DNA of 64,000 nt from Paludisphaera rhizosphaerae (GTDB lineage: Bacteria; Planctomycetota; Planctomycetia; Isosphaerales; Isosphaeraceae), in the NCBI RefSeq assembly GCF_011065895.1, contig NZ_JAALCR010000001.1, positions 124,001-188,000 of the forward strand. Direction: 5' to 3'. The position numbers were made by a program, and so were the translations under genes. The notes under the pieces were generated by a model. It made no database searches. It saw only the letters and a list, made by a program, of their open reading frames with translations, and was not told the DNA's origin. How positions within the stretch are numbered: the first letter of the stretch is position 1; every line of letters begins with the position of its first letter. Shown piece after piece: positions 28,253-38,400 of this stretch.

Positions 28253-28903
28253 GTGATTACTCAGATTCGAGGCGTGCTCCGCGCAGTGGGAGAAGAGAGC
28301 CTGACGCTTGGGGTCGACCCGTTCGAACTCGAGGTGTTGATCCCCGAGCACACGCGGAGGCAGGTGCAGGGGAAGCTCGGCGAGTCGGTCACGCTCCACA
28401 CCACCTTCTATATAGAGGGACAGGCGATGGGGGGGCGTATGAACCCCCGCTTGATCGGATTCCTGTCGACGGTGGACCGCGAGTTCTTCGATACCTTCTG
28501 CTCGGTCGACGGCGTCGGAATGCGGAAAGCGCTGCGGGCGATGGTTCGGCCGGTTCGGGAGATCGCGCGGATCATTCAGGAGCAGGACGTGAAGATGCTC
28601 TCCACGTTCCCGGGCATCGGCGAGGCGATGGCCGAGCGGATCGTGGCGAAGCTCCGCCGCAAGGTCGGCATATTCGCTCTGATCGTTAACCCCGACGGGA
28701 CGACGTCGACCCCAGCGGCTACGAATGGTGAGGCGGCGCATGCCGAGCCCGACGTGGTCAGCGACGCCTACGCAGCGCTGCTCGCGGTCGGCCACAGTGA
28801 GATGCAGGCTCGGGCGATGCTGGATCGCGCGCTCTCGGGCCGGAAGAAGTTCAAGTCGCTGTCCGATCTGATCGAAGCGATCTACCAGCAGGAGAAGTCG
28901 TAA
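28253..28903 (+). CDS. ruvA: Holliday junction DNA helicase subunit RuvA
   Basis: 216 residues from a GTG. RuvA tetramers bind Holliday junctions and load the RuvB motor. The N-terminal OB fold starts [11 protein letters not shown], the helix-hairpin-helix region contains [13 protein letters not shown] and [16 protein letters not shown], and the C-terminal domain III ([20 protein letters not shown]) that contacts RuvB is present. ruvB follows 40 bases later on the same strand, forming a ruvAB operon. ruvC is not in the window. Confidence 0.95.
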   Translation: MITQIRGVLRAVGEESLTLGVDPFELEVLIPEHTRRQVQGKLGESVTLHTTFYIEGQAMGGRMNPRLIGFLSTVDREFFDTFCSVDGVGMRKALRAMVRPVREIARIIQEQDVKMLSTFPGIGEAMAERIVAKLRRKVGIFALIVNPDGTTSTPAATNGEAAHAEPDVVSDAYAALLAVGHSEMQARAMLDRALSGRKKFKSLSDLIEAIYQQEKS

Positions 28904-28943
28904 TCCGTCGCCCGGTCGAGACGACGTGTGGGAGAACCACGCC

Positions 28944-30041
28944 ATGGCCCGAGAAGTGAAGATCAAAGGGAAGCCGAACGACGATCGGGACCGCGAGCCG
29001 TCGCCTGCGGCTCGCGACGAGGCGCAGTCTCCCCCCGACCCCATCGAGGAGAAGCTCCGTCCCCAGCGCCTTTCCGAGATCATCGGTCAGCGCGCGGTGG
29101 CTGAGCGGCTCTCGATCGCACTCGCCGCCGCCAAGAAGCGTGGGGAGCCACTGCCGCACATCCTCTTCGATGGTCCGCCCGGTCTGGGCAAGACGACCTT
29201 CGCGGGCGTGCTCCACAACGAACTCGGGGTCGAGTTGAACCTGACCAGCGGCGCGTCGCTCGACAAGAAGATGGACGTCATGCCCTACCTGACCAACGCG
29301 TCAGAGGGGTCCATCCTCTTTATTGATGAAATCCATCGCCTCCCTCGCGCCGTCGAAGAGTTCATCTACCCGGTGATGGAGGACTTCCGCGTCGACGTGG
29401 TCCTGGGCGAGGGGATGTCGGCCCGGACGATCAACCTGCCGCTGAAGAAGTTCACCATCATCGGGGCCACGACTCGGAGCGGCATGCTCTCCTCGCCGCT
29501 CCGTGAGCGATTCCACATGCACGAGCATCTGGAGTTCTATGACCCCGAGGATCTGGCGCGGATCATCACGATCAACGCCGGCAAGCTCCGCGCGCCGATC
29601 ACCCCGGAAGCAGCCTGGGAATTGGCGGAACGCAGTCGGGGGACGCCTCGAATCGCCAACGCCCGCCTACGGTGGGTTCGCGACTACGCCCTCGCCCGGG
29701 CTGACGGCGGCATCGACGTCCCAATCGCCCGCGATGCGCTGGCCATGCAGGAGATCGACTCCGAAGGCATGGACAAGCAAGACCGGCGATACCTGGATAC
29801 GCTGATCCGCGTCTTCAAGGGAGGGCCGACGGGCGCCGAGGCGCTCGCCGCGACGATGACCCTTTCCGTCGACACGATCCGCGATGAGGTCGAGCCCTAT
29901 CTCCTGCGTCGCGAATTCGTCGTGAGGACCCCGCGCGGTCGCGTGGCCACGTCGGCCGCCTACCGCCACCTGGGTCTCGCCGAGCCCGAACGCGAGCCCG
30001 TGGAAGACATCCTCGACCCTCAGCGCCGCTTGTTCCTCTGA
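28944..30041 (+). CDS. ruvB: Holliday junction branch-migration ATPase RuvB
   Basis: 365 residues. Hexameric AAA+ motor of branch migration. The ATG at 28944 with GGGAG about 10 bases upstream is preferred to a GTG six codons earlier. Walker A GPPGLGKTTFAG near residue 75, Walker B ILFIDEIHRLPRAVEE, sensor I GATTRSGMLSSPLRERF, and a C-terminal winged helix ending with the usual TPRGRVATSAAYRHL block. A roughly 30-residue charged N-terminal extension precedes the conserved RPQRLSEIIGQ. Its last 22 bases overlap the 3' end of the convergent sua5 gene. Confidence 0.97.
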   Translation: MAREVKIKGKPNDDRDREPSPAARDEAQSPPDPIEEKLRPQRLSEIIGQRAVAERLSIALAAAKKRGEPLPHILFDGPPGLGKTTFAGVLHNELGVELNLTSGASLDKKMDVMPYLTNASEGSILFIDEIHRLPRAVEEFIYPVMEDFRVDVVLGEGMSARTINLPLKKFTIIGATTRSGMLSSPLRERFHMHEHLEFYDPEDLARIITINAGKLRAPITPEAAWELAERSRGTPRIANARLRWVRDYALARADGGIDVPIARDALAMQEIDSEGMDKQDRRYLDTLIRVFKGGPTGAEALAATMTLSVDTIRDEVEPYLLRREFVVRTPRGRVATSAAYRHLGLAEPEREPVEDILDPQRRLFL

Positions 30042-31054
30042 TAGGGGATCGTCGCTCGGCGGAGTCGGTCGCGAATCGCGTCCCACTCCGCTCCGGCGGG
30101 GGGCTCGACCGCGACGATGAGGTCGAGTCGTCGGGCGTCAAGGTTGTGGAGCGTCTCGTAGAACTCCCTGGCCGCGACGTCGGAAGTCGGCTGGATGAAC
30201 CGGACCACCTGAGCGGGGATGTGATTGAGGTCGATCGGCTCGAAGGCGACGAGGGCGGCTCGTTCCGGCCAGTCGACATCGGTCAATCGCGCCGACGATT
30301 CAACCCTGACGGCCGGGGTTCGCGGCGCGTAGTGCACGGAGAGCATGCCGGGGCTCGCATGCGGGCCGGCTTGCCTCGTTTCGGTCTCTCCGTGGCTTCT
30401 CGGTGCGACGGTGGTCGTCGAAAGCGCTTCGGCTAGCTCGGCGGGGCCGATTGGTCCCGGTCGAAGGACGGCCGGCGGATCGGCAGTGAGGTCCACGACG
30501 GTTGATTCGAGGCCGACCGTGGTGGGGCCGCTGTCGAGGATGAGATGGACGCGTCCGTCCAGGTCGGCGAGGACGTGCTCCGCGCGTGTCGGCGAGATTC
30601 GGTTCGATCGATTAGCGCTCGGGGCCGCCAGAGGGAGTCCGACGCATTCGACGAGCCGCCGGGCCACGGTCGGGGCCGGGACGCGTAGGCCAACAGTGGG
30701 ACCGCCGCCGGTCACCACCTCGGGAACGTCCACGGTTCGGGGCAGGACGAGGGTCAGCGGGCCCGGCCAGAAGCGGCGAGCGAGAACATCCGCTCGGGCC
30801 GACCAGTCGGTGGTGTATCGTTTCGCCTGGTCGATTCCGGCGACGTGCACGATGAGAGGATTGAAAGAAGGACGGCCCTTGGCCTCGAAGATTCGTCGAA
30901 CAGCCTCGGCGTCGGTGGCTACCGCGCCGAGGCCGTAAACGGTCTCCGTGGCAAACGCTACGAGGCCGCCTCCGAGCAACACGGCGGCGGCCTCGTTCAG
31001 TATGTCGACCTCAGGCTCGTCGCGAGCCACGGCGATGACCCGCGTATGGATCAC
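30020..31054 (-). CDS. sua5: L-threonylcarbamoyladenylate synthase (Sua5/YrdC/YciO)
   Basis: 344 residues. The enzyme makes threonylcarbamoyl-AMP from Thr, bicarbonate and ATP for tRNA t6A modification. The YrdC domain is clear (FATETVYGLGAVATDAEAV, KGRPSFNPLIVHV, PSANRSNRISPT). Length and the C-terminal portion (about 220-344) fit the two-domain Sua5 type rather than short YrdC. It converges with ruvB (22-base overlap) and lies 10 bases downstream of pdaD on the same strand, so the two may be co-transcribed. Confidence 0.93.
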   Translation of the reverse strand: MIHTRVIAVARDEPEVDILNEAAAVLLGGGLVAFATETVYGLGAVATDAEAVRRIFEAKGRPSFNPLIVHVAGIDQAKRYTTDWSARADVLARRFWPGPLTLVLPRTVDVPEVVTGGGPTVGLRVPAPTVARRLVECVGLPLAAPSANRSNRISPTRAEHVLADLDGRVHLILDSGPTTVGLESTVVDLTADPPAVLRPGPIGPAELAEALSTTTVAPRSHGETETRQAGPHASPGMLSVHYAPRTPAVRVESSARLTDVDWPERAALVAFEPIDLNHIPAQVVRFIQPTSDVAAREFYETLHNLDARRLDLIVAVEPPAGAEWDAIRDRLRRATIPYQRNKRR

Positions 31055-31064
31055 AGCGAGAGAC

Positions 31065-31616
31065 TCAACGTTCGGGAAGCAGCACGGCGGCGGCGATCAC
31101 GGTCGTCCACAGGCCGTCCTTGTGGCCGACTGCCGTCTGGGTCACTTCCTTCGTCTTGTAAATGACGTCGGCGATCTTCCACTGCTCGCGCTTTTCGTCC
31201 CACGAGCTGTTGGGGTTGAACTCCACACCCAGAATCGTCGCCAGCATTTCAGCGGCAAGATCCTCGGCGTAGTCGGCCGCTGCCTTGGCGGTCTGACCGT
31301 AGGCGTGGTGCTCGGAAAGATAGCCGAACTGGTCGCGGTCCTTGGGGATGGCGACGCCAACACTGGAGGCGACCAGGCGGTTGGGCTCGGCCGTGGCGCA
31401 CTCGCTGATAACGACGTGGACGATCTGACCGGGCATCAGTTCCTTGAGCCCCTGGTCGATCGAGACCTCCTTGCAGCGCGGCGGGAAGATGCTGGAGACC
31501 CGCACCAGGTTGTAGCAGGCGATCCGAGCGTCCCGGAGGGCCAGCTCGAAGCTGGTCAACTTTTCGCGGTGGGTACCGACTCCCTTGGTGAAGAACAACT
31601 TCGCTGGTACGTACAT
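31065..31616 (-). CDS. pdaD: Pyruvoyl-dependent arginine decarboxylase PdaD
   Basis: 183 residues. It decarboxylates arginine to agmatine, the first step of a polyamine route, using a pyruvoyl group formed by self-cleavage. The cleavage motif VSSIFPP is present, with the scissile bond between Ser41 and Ser42; the resulting Ser42 becomes the pyruvoyl. LPGQIV-like (LMPGQIVHVV) and ISECATAEPNRLVASSVGVA blocks match the family. Such enzymes are common in archaea, chlamydiae and planctomycetes. An AGGA about 13 bases upstream is a rather distant ribosome-binding site. A perfect inverted repeat lies 92 bases upstream. No agmatinase is adjacent. Confidence 0.94.
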   Translation of the reverse strand: MYVPAKLFFTKGVGTHREKLTSFELALRDARIACYNLVRVSSIFPPRCKEVSIDQGLKELMPGQIVHVVISECATAEPNRLVASSVGVAIPKDRDQFGYLSEHHAYGQTAKAAADYAEDLAAEMLATILGVEFNPNSSWDEKREQWKIADVIYKTKEVTQTAVGHKDGLWTTVIAAAVLLPER

Positions 31617-31707
31617 CTCTGGCTTGAGTCCTCCCGCATCGGCCGGTCCGGAATGGACGTCGGCCGACCGACTGTCCGCGGCTGTCCCCCGGCGATTCCG
31701 CTCGACG

Positions 31708-31737
31708 CGATAATTCCGACGGGGGCCTGAATTATCG
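31708..31737. promoter_or_regulatory. Operator-like inverted repeat upstream of pdaD
   Basis: Perfect 9-base arms CGATAATTC and GAATTATCG separated by 12 bases. The arms are AT-rich in a GC-rich neighbourhood and sit 92 bases before the pdaD start. The size and symmetry fit a dimeric repressor site overlapping the promoter. Between this and the tRNA (31738-32065) no gene was recognised. Confidence 0.5.
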
Positions 31738-32065
31738 TGCCGGATGCGGTTCGCATCAAGGTCAGCCCAGGCGACTGTTCGCGATATCCACCGAGCCGAC
31801 GGCGAAATTCGACCGCAGGTCCCTGATGGCGTGCCGTCGATGCACCTGCCGGCGTGGCGAGGTTTCGGCGTTCGGTTGATCGAGGATCGACGAGCGGAAC
31901 CGGTCGAGAACCTTCAACGCGCAGTATACCGATCTGCAGTCGGCTCGCGCCTGGCCAGCGACCGGATCGATCAAAGGATCAATCGAATCAGCCCACCTGA
32001 AGGATGGGTTCAGGCATTGGAGGATCGCTCATCTCGCGTTGAACCTGTACGAACGCGAGGTGAGA

Positions 32066-32102
32066 ATCAAAATAACCTGGACGACGAGACGTCGTATCCA
32101 GG
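32066..32102 (-). terminator. Probable terminator after tRNA-Asp
   Basis: Stem CCTGGA-CGACG / CGTCG-TA-TCCAGG (32076-32102) followed on the minus strand by TTATTTT. A second small hairpin (CGACACA/TGTGTCG, 32106-32123) lies between it and the tRNA. Confidence 0.5.
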
Positions 32103-32136
32103 AATCGACACAAGAGTGTGTCGAGCGGGTGGGAAG

Positions 32137-32210
32137 CGAGGATGACGGGGCTCGAACCCGCAACCTCCGGCGTGACAGGCCGGTGCTCTAACCAATTGAG
32201 CTACATCCCC
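32137..32210 (-). tRNA. tRNA-Asp (GTC)
   Basis: Read on the minus strand: acceptor GGGGATG paired with CATCCTC (one G-T pair), D-arm GCTC..GAGC, anticodon stem CCGGC/GCCGG around loop CTGTCAC with anticodon GTC, and T-arm GCGGG TTCGAAC CCCGT. It is 74 bases and CCA is not encoded. A promoter-like element lies 51 bases upstream and a terminator-like stem downstream, so it is probably transcribed alone. Confidence 0.96.
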
Positions 32211-32260
32211 AAGGACGGCGGGTTTTTTTGCGGCCCGACTCGTCGCGGTTGGTAAGAACA

Positions 32261-32289
32261 AGATTAATCTCAGCCCCGGGGGAAGTCAA
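32261..32289 (-). promoter_or_regulatory. Sigma70-type promoter for tRNA-Asp
   Basis: On the minus strand TTGACT (32289-32284), a 17-base spacer and TAATCT (32266-32261). The predicted transcription start is about 45 bases before the tRNA. Both hexamers are close to consensus. Confidence 0.65.
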
Positions 32290-32357
32290 GAGTCTCGGCT
32301 GGCTGATTTCATAAGACGAGACTTCAGAGAAGCTTAGGGAGTACCAGCCCTCGCAGA

Positions 32358-32384
32358 CCGCCTCCCGGTTTGAGCGGGAGGCGG
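32358..32384 (-). terminator. Stem-loop downstream of the DUF1559 gene
   Basis: Perfect 10-base stem CCGCCTCCCG/CGGGAGGCGG with a 7-base loop, 40 bases past the DUF1559 stop. There is no T-run, so it may be a terminator aided by Rho or a 3' stabiliser. Confidence 0.45.
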
Positions 32385-32424
32385 CCTGGGTGAGCGAGTC
32401 GTGAGTTCGATGACTCACTTCAAC

Positions 32425-33525
32425 TCAGTAGGCGTCCGAGCTAATGACTTCACCACCGCCTCGCGTGCCGAGCGCCCAGTAGGTCGGCATCGAGATCGAG
32501 CCCTTGACGAACTTCACACTGCCGTCGCCCATCATCATGTTGGCGCCGCCCGAGTGATAGCTCTGGGCGTTCGAGTAATCCATGCTGGCCCCGTCGCAGC
32601 CGCCGCCGCAGTCGGTCCGGCAGGCTGCCCATTTGTACTGGGTGCTGTTGGGCGGGACGATTGTGTTGAAGAGCGTGGCGCCCATCCCTCCGATGCCCCA
32701 GTCATGACCATGGCCGACGGACAGGTTGCCGGAATTGGACGCGACGAACTTGTTGGAACATGTCTGCAAGTCGGTCAGAACGAGCGCCTGGTTTTGATTG
32801 GCGTTCAGGAACCAGGCGTTGCCGGAGAGGCCGGCCCCCATGACCATCGCGCCTGGGACCGGTGATTGGATCATGGGCCCTGCCTGCCCTTCCGAGAAGG
32901 CGATGGTGTTCGACGTCCCGTCGGTGATGTCGCGGATGCCGTAGGAGAGACGGAAGCCGAACACGCCCGATGTGGGGGAGGTTCGGTTGGCCGCGATGGG
33001 ACCGCCTCGGGGCGGGGTGTCGTCGCCGGCGTTCGTCGTGGGACCGACGCTGCCGTAGTAGCAGTTGTCGTTCACCCGACCGCCGTTCGAGTCGGAGGGA
33101 CAGAGGAACGCTGCGATCTTGGCGTTGTAGCCGGTGGCGTTGGCCGAGCTGGCGTAGTCGCTCCCCCGCCCTTCCATCATGAAGTTGATCGAGTTGTAGA
33201 GAGCGGACTGCTCCATGTAGTTAAGGAGCGCGGCGTGGGCCGACCAGTTGTTCCAGGTCGTGTACGTGATGGATCCGCCGTAGTTGTAATTGCACAACGA
33301 CGCCCCCATCGGGAAGACGTCGTTGGCTGAGTGGTAATTGTGCATCGCCAACCCGATCTGCTTCAGGTTGTTGACGCACTGGGCGCGCCGGGCGGCTTCG
33401 CGAGCTGCCTGCACGGCCGGCAGCAGCAGCGCGATGAGAACGGCGATGATCGCGATCACCACCAACAATTCGATCAGCGTGAAGCCGCTACGGGACGAAA
33501 GCCCCGCGGAGCGGGAATTCGCCAT
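32425..33525 (-). CDS. DUF1559 prepilin-like (pseudopilin) protein
   Basis: 366 residues, start at the ATG at 33525 with AAGGAG eight bases upstream; the frame is open 37 codons further but that part lacks a signal. The N-terminus is a type IV pilin-type leader: short basic stretch, then [21 protein letters not shown] with cleavage before Phe, followed by the family's [16 protein letters not shown]. The C-terminus has the H-X9-DG motif ([17 protein letters not shown]). DUF1559 proteins are found in large numbers in planctomycete genomes and are thought to be exported surface or pseudopilin-like proteins; individual functions are unknown. Confidence 0.95.
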   Translation of the reverse strand: MANSRSAGLSSRSGFTLIELLVVIAIIAVLIALLLPAVQAAREAARRAQCVNNLKQIGLAMHNYHSANDVFPMGASLCNYNYGGSITYTTWNNWSAHAALLNYMEQSALYNSINFMMEGRGSDYASSANATGYNAKIAAFLCPSDSNGGRVNDNCYYGSVGPTTNAGDDTPPRGGPIAANRTSPTSGVFGFRLSYGIRDITDGTSNTIAFSEGQAGPMIQSPVPGAMVMGAGLSGNAWFLNANQNQALVLTDLQTCSNKFVASNSGNLSVGHGHDWGIGGMGATLFNTIVPPNSTQYKWAACRTDCGGGCDGASMDYSNAQSYHSGGANMMMGDGSVKFVKGSISMPTYWALGTRGGGEVISSDAY

Positions 33526-34437
33526 GGGATGGCACTCCTTCAGCAGATAAGACCGAGGCGAGGCTTGCACGACTAACCCTCGCCGAACCGCGACAAGGCA
33601 ACGATGCTTCGAATCAGTCCCAAAGCGACGTTCCACCCCTGGACGCCGTGACGCGAATTGATCCGGGTCGGGGCGGAATCAAAGAGAGTCCAGACGGGGA
33701 TGGCCGCATGAAGGCCGGCGTGCTGTGGCGTCGGCCCAGAAGAGGGCCAAGCAACTGACGCAGAAACGCCCGCCACGCAGCGGCGCCGACGTGAGGCGTC
33801 TCAAGAAGTCTCTTTGGCTTCCTTCATGAATGAAGAATACGACTCTCTCCCCGATGCGTCTAGTCGCCGGAGTCGCATGGGAAGGATTTCCACATGCCGA
33901 ATTCGTTAAGAGATTGGATCGCAGCCACACTTCGAGCGTTGTCCCGACTCATGGACTCGACGATCCGTGAGGGTGGCTTCCTTGTGGATGTGAACGTGTT
34001 GGGTTCGTCACTCGCGGGCCATGCGACGCGGACGCTGGAGGCGAAGCCCGTTCAGGTCGAGTATCATACAGGTCCGCTTCCCGAATCGTCGCGATCTCTC
34101 AAACGTTCCCGCGATCGACCTGGACCCCGGAGACGTGTCTGGGATTGTCTCGCCGTCCGCTTCGGGGTCTTTGGCGGGGACGATTTCGAGACCGTATACA
34201 CGGGTGCCGGTGAGGTCTGGTCCTCCGGTGGGCGCGCCATTCAGTTCGCTCCGATGGTCTCGTAGGCTAGGGCTATACGGTCGACGTGGAGTGTGCGAAC
34301 CGATCGCGGGGGGAAGGCCGATCGGCTGCCTCAGGCGCATACGGGGTCAGCAGGCCGCGATCAATCGCCGCGGCAAGAAGTTCTGTAGTGTGGACCTGGA
34401 TTCGACGGGCGGGTCTTTCGGCGGAAGGGATAGCGAA
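33526..34437. other. About 0.9 kb without a convincing gene before the GalU-like gene
   Basis: This stretch should hold the promoters of the divergent DUF1559 and GalU-like genes. A 123-codon frame at 33894-34265 (+) has an ATG preceded by GAAGGA at suitable spacing, but its product has no recognisable domain and looks low-complexity towards the end; I do not call it. The frame of the GalU-like gene is open back to 34021, but residues before 34438 do not resemble the family. Confidence 0.55.
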
Positions 34438-35394
34438 GTGATTATCACGAAGGCGGTCATCACCGCGGCCGGCCGAGGCGCACGGCAGTACCCGGCGTCG
34501 GACACGGTTCAGAAGGCCATGTTGCCCGTCGTCGACCGCGACGGCCTCACGAAGCCGGTCCTTCAGATCATCGCCGAGGAGGCGCTGGAGAGCGGCGTCG
34601 AACAGGTCTGCGTCGTCGCCGCACCGGGCGACGAGGCGGTTTACCGGGGCCACTTCCGCAATTACGCCAATACGCTGCGGACGGGTTTCCCCAACGCGGA
34701 ATGGGCCGATGAGCAGGCCAAGCGACTCTTGCAGTTGGAAGAACGCCTGACGTTCGCCGTCCAGGACGAGCCCAGGGGCTACGGCCACGCCGTCTGGTGC
34801 GCCCGTGAGTTCGTCGGCGGCGAGTCTTTCTTGCTCCTGCTGGGGGACCACCTCTATCTCTCCAGCGAGCCCCGCCGCTGCGCCCGGCAGCTCATCGACC
34901 TGGCGACGGCCGAGGAGTGTGCGGTCTCGGCCGTGCAGGCGACGCGCGAGCACTTGATTCACCAGTACGGTACGCTCGCCGGCCGGCGGTTGGCCGACCG
35001 TCACGACGTCTACGCCATCGATGAGATCATCGAGAAGCCGAATCCGACGCTCGCCGAACTCAGGCTGCACGTGCCGGGCCTACGCGCCGGCCACTACCTT
35101 TGCTTCTTCGGGATGCACGTCCTGACCCCGTTGGTCTTCGACCTGCTCGACGAGGCGGTCCGCACGGACGCTCGCGAGCACGGCGCGATTCAGCTCACCT
35201 CGGCGCTCAACGCGCTCGCTCGTCGTGAGAAGTACCTGGCGTTGGAGACTCGCGGCCAGCGATTCAACCTGGGCGTGAAGTTCGGCGTGATCGAGGCTCA
35301 GGTCGCTCTGGCGATGGCCGGCGTCGACCGGGATCGGATCCTGGCCGTCCTCCTCGACGCCGCGGCGAGGATCGAGCAGGCCTCCCCGCACTGA
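34438..35394 (+). CDS. galU: GalU-like UTP-glucose-1-phosphate uridylyltransferase / sugar nucleotidyltransferase
   Basis: 318 residues from a GTG with GGAAGGGA upstream. Start motif KAVITAAGRGARQYPASDTVQKAMLPVVD is the GalU nucleotide-binding signature (usual GxGTRxLPxTKxxPKxMLP), with Gln and Val replacing usual residues. Further GalU features: QDEPRGYGHAVWCA, LLLLGDHLYL and DEIIEKPNP. The reaction would be UTP plus glucose-1-phosphate to UDP-glucose. A large kinase-pyrophosphorylase fusion follows 62 bases later, so the two likely form a nucleotide-sugar operon. Substrate could be another sugar-1-phosphate. Confidence 0.82.
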   Translation: MIITKAVITAAGRGARQYPASDTVQKAMLPVVDRDGLTKPVLQIIAEEALESGVEQVCVVAAPGDEAVYRGHFRNYANTLRTGFPNAEWADEQAKRLLQLEERLTFAVQDEPRGYGHAVWCAREFVGGESFLLLLGDHLYLSSEPRRCARQLIDLATAEECAVSAVQATREHLIHQYGTLAGRRLADRHDVYAIDEIIEKPNPTLAELRLHVPGLRAGHYLCFFGMHVLTPLVFDLLDEAVRTDAREHGAIQLTSALNALARREKYLALETRGQRFNLGVKFGVIEAQVALAMAGVDRDRILAVLLDAAARIEQASPH

Positions 35395-35456
35395 TTCGAG
35401 TCGATCCGGCCCCCCGCGTCGCCACCCCGAACCGAACTTCGAGCCCGCGAACGACC

Positions 35457-38400
35457 ATGGCTTCACTCGGCTCCGTCCTCATCGAGACCATCACCTCCGC
35501 GGACCCCTCGCTACGCGACCGCTCGGTTCGGGCGCTTGTCGCCGAGACGAGCCTGGCGGAAAAGCTCCAGGCCTGCGAGGAGCTGGAACGGTTCCGTCGC
35601 CGGTCCGACAACCTTTATGAACGCGTCCGCGCGTCGCTCTTCCTGCACGCGATCTATCGCTACGACGTCCAGGAAGACGCATCCGTACGCCGCACCGGGC
35701 TGATCCCGTTCGACGGCTACATGGACCTGATGGAGCGGCGCTACGAGCAGGCGATCACCGCCTTTCGCGCCTCGCTCAAGCAGGACCGGCCCAACGGCGC
35801 CATCTGCTCGGCGCTGGCGCAGGCCTACGATCAGATCGCCTTCCAGACGCTGGCCGATCAGGTGCGGCGGTCGGTCCGCAGTTGCCCCGGCAACCGCTGG
35901 ATGTTCCGAGTCGGCGGCGTCGACGAGCACCCTTTGCGGATCGACCCTCGGCTGCTGGAGCGGCCCTCGACCGACGCCCTCTTCCCGATCCTGGCCGAGT
36001 TCACCCCCGTCCGATTGGACCTCTCGCACAGCGGTTGGTCGGACATCTTCTTCCTCGGGATGGACTTTCCCGAGGGCGCGCGGGTGATGAACATTTCGGT
36101 CGACCTGGGCGTTCACGGCCGCGACGACGCGCCGACGCCGCCGATCGAATGCCGCCTCCGCGTGATCGCCGAGCCGATCCTCCGGCTGACCAGCATCGAC
36201 CTCGACGCCACCAAGGACGTCGACTCTCTGGAGGAGTTGTTCAACTTCGGCAACGACTACCTCGGGCTGGTGAAGGCGGGCGTAATCGCCTCTGGATTGG
36301 TTCCGCCTTCGCTCGAAGGGACCCCGGCGTCGCTGGCCGATTTGTTGGGGAGGCTCGTCCGCCCAGGGTACGGCTTGGAGATCGTCAGCAAGGTCAACGA
36401 CATCCCCAAGGGATCGCGGCTGGCCGTCTCCACGAACCTGCTCGCTTCGCTGATCTCCGTGATGATGCGGGCCACGGGTCAGACCAAGAACCTGACCGGC
36501 CCGCTGGAGTTGGAGGAGGCCCGCGTGGTGGTCGCCCGCGCGATTCTCGGCGAGTGGTTGGGGGGCTCGGGAGGGGGGTGGCAGGATTCGGGCGGGGTGT
36601 TCCCCGGCGTGAAGCTGATCATGGGAGTGATGGCCGGCGAGAACGACCCGGAATGGGGAGTCAGTCGCGGCCGGCTCCTTCCCGAACACCGCCTGGTCGA
36701 CGTCTCTCCCCAGTCCGACGCCCCGGGGGCGTCGTTCTCCGAGGCCCTGGCCAGGAGTATGGTCCTCATTCACGGCGGGATGGCTCAGAACACCGGGCCG
36801 ATCCTCAACATGGTGACGGTCAAATATCTGCTCCGCGACGCGGCCGAGTGGAAGGCACGCCGCGAGGCCCTGCGGATCTTCGAGGGGGTGACGGAAGCCG
36901 TCGATCAGGCCGACATCAAGGCGCTGGGAGGCTGGACCACGGCCAACTGGGACGGACCTCTCAAGGGGATCATCCCCTGGATCACGAGCGCCTTCACCGA
37001 GGGGATCATCCGCGAGGCTCGCGCTGCGATGGGCGAGGACTTCTGGGGTTTCCTGATGCTCGGCGGGCTGGCGGGCGGCGGCATGGCCTTCATGGTCGAC
37101 CCGAAGCGTCATGAGGAGTTCCAGTCGCGCATCGGCGAGATCATGGGCCGGGTCAAGCGGTCGCTCGACGACGCCCTGCCCTTCGCCATGGAGCCCGTCG
37201 TCTACGACTTCCAGATCAATCCGCGCGGCACCTGGTCGATCCTCGAGGACGATCGTCCGCTGATGCCGGCTCGCTACTACCGGCTCCAGATCCCCCGGAT
37301 GATCGCCGAGGGGGAGGGCGGCCTCTCCCCCGGCCGCATGGCGGACGTCGACGCCTTCGCCAACAGCGCCGAGGAAGGCCCCGAGCAGCTCCGCGTCTTC
37401 CGCACGATGATCAACAAGCTGTTCCCCGTCTCCCGGGGAGCTGCTGACGCTTCATCAACGAAGTGGGACGGGGAGGCCGAGACGATCCGTCGCGAGAACG
37501 GCTTCGACCCCGTGCAGCATGAGGCCCTCCGGGACGACCTGATTCGCGGGCGGATCGGTCTGGCCCGCAATCGATTGCCGGTCGACATGCAGATCAACGA
37601 CGTCGACGACACCGACCTGATCGCCGCCCACGAGGAAGTCTCGGCATCTGCCGTCGCGCTCGGCGAGCGGCTCATCCGCAAGGGGGAGGTCGCCGTCGTC
37701 TCACTGGCGGCGGGCGTCGGCAGCCGATGGACCAGCGGCGCTGGCGTGGTGAAGGCGGTCAATCCGTTCGCCGTCTTCGAGGGTCGCCACCGTTCGTTCC
37801 TGGAACTCCACCTGGCCAAGACGGGAGCCGTTCAGGAGGCACTGGGAGCGACGATCCCTCACGTCGTCACGACGAGCTATCTGACCCACGACGCCATCGA
37901 ACGGCACCTCGCGACGACGTCCAATTACGGTCATCGCGGGCCGGTGTACTTGTCTCGCGGCCAGTCGATCGGCCAGCGCCTCATCCCGATGGCCCGCGAC
38001 CTGACGTTCCTGTGGGAGGAATCCACCCACGAGACGCTCGACGAGAACAAGCAGAAGGTCCGCGAGGCCGGTCGGCGCGCGATCCTCGAATGGGCGAAGG
38101 CCCAGGGCGAGGGGAGCGACTACACCGACAACGTCCCGCTCCAGCGGTTCAATCCCCCCGGCCACTTCTACGAGGTCCCCAACCTCCTGCGCAACGGGTT
38201 GCTGGCCAAGCTTCTCACCGCCCATCCCGACCTGAAGTGGCTGATGGTCCATAACATCGACACCCTGGGAGCGACCGTCGATCCGGGCGTCCTCGGCCTG
38301 GTCGCCGAGGCGGGATCGACGCACAGCTTCGAGGTCATCCCACGCCGGATCGACGACCGCGGCGGCGGCCTCGCTCGCGTCGGCGGCCGGCTTCGGCTGC

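Noticed and set aside
32067-32261. 64-codon minus-strand frame with a GDVAQLVRAPACHAGGCGFEPR-like product
   Set aside because: This is the well-known false translation of a tRNA gene.
33894-34265. 123-codon plus-strand frame with a plausible ribosome-binding site
   Set aside because: Product has no recognisable features and loses protein-like composition in its second half; kept only as a note.
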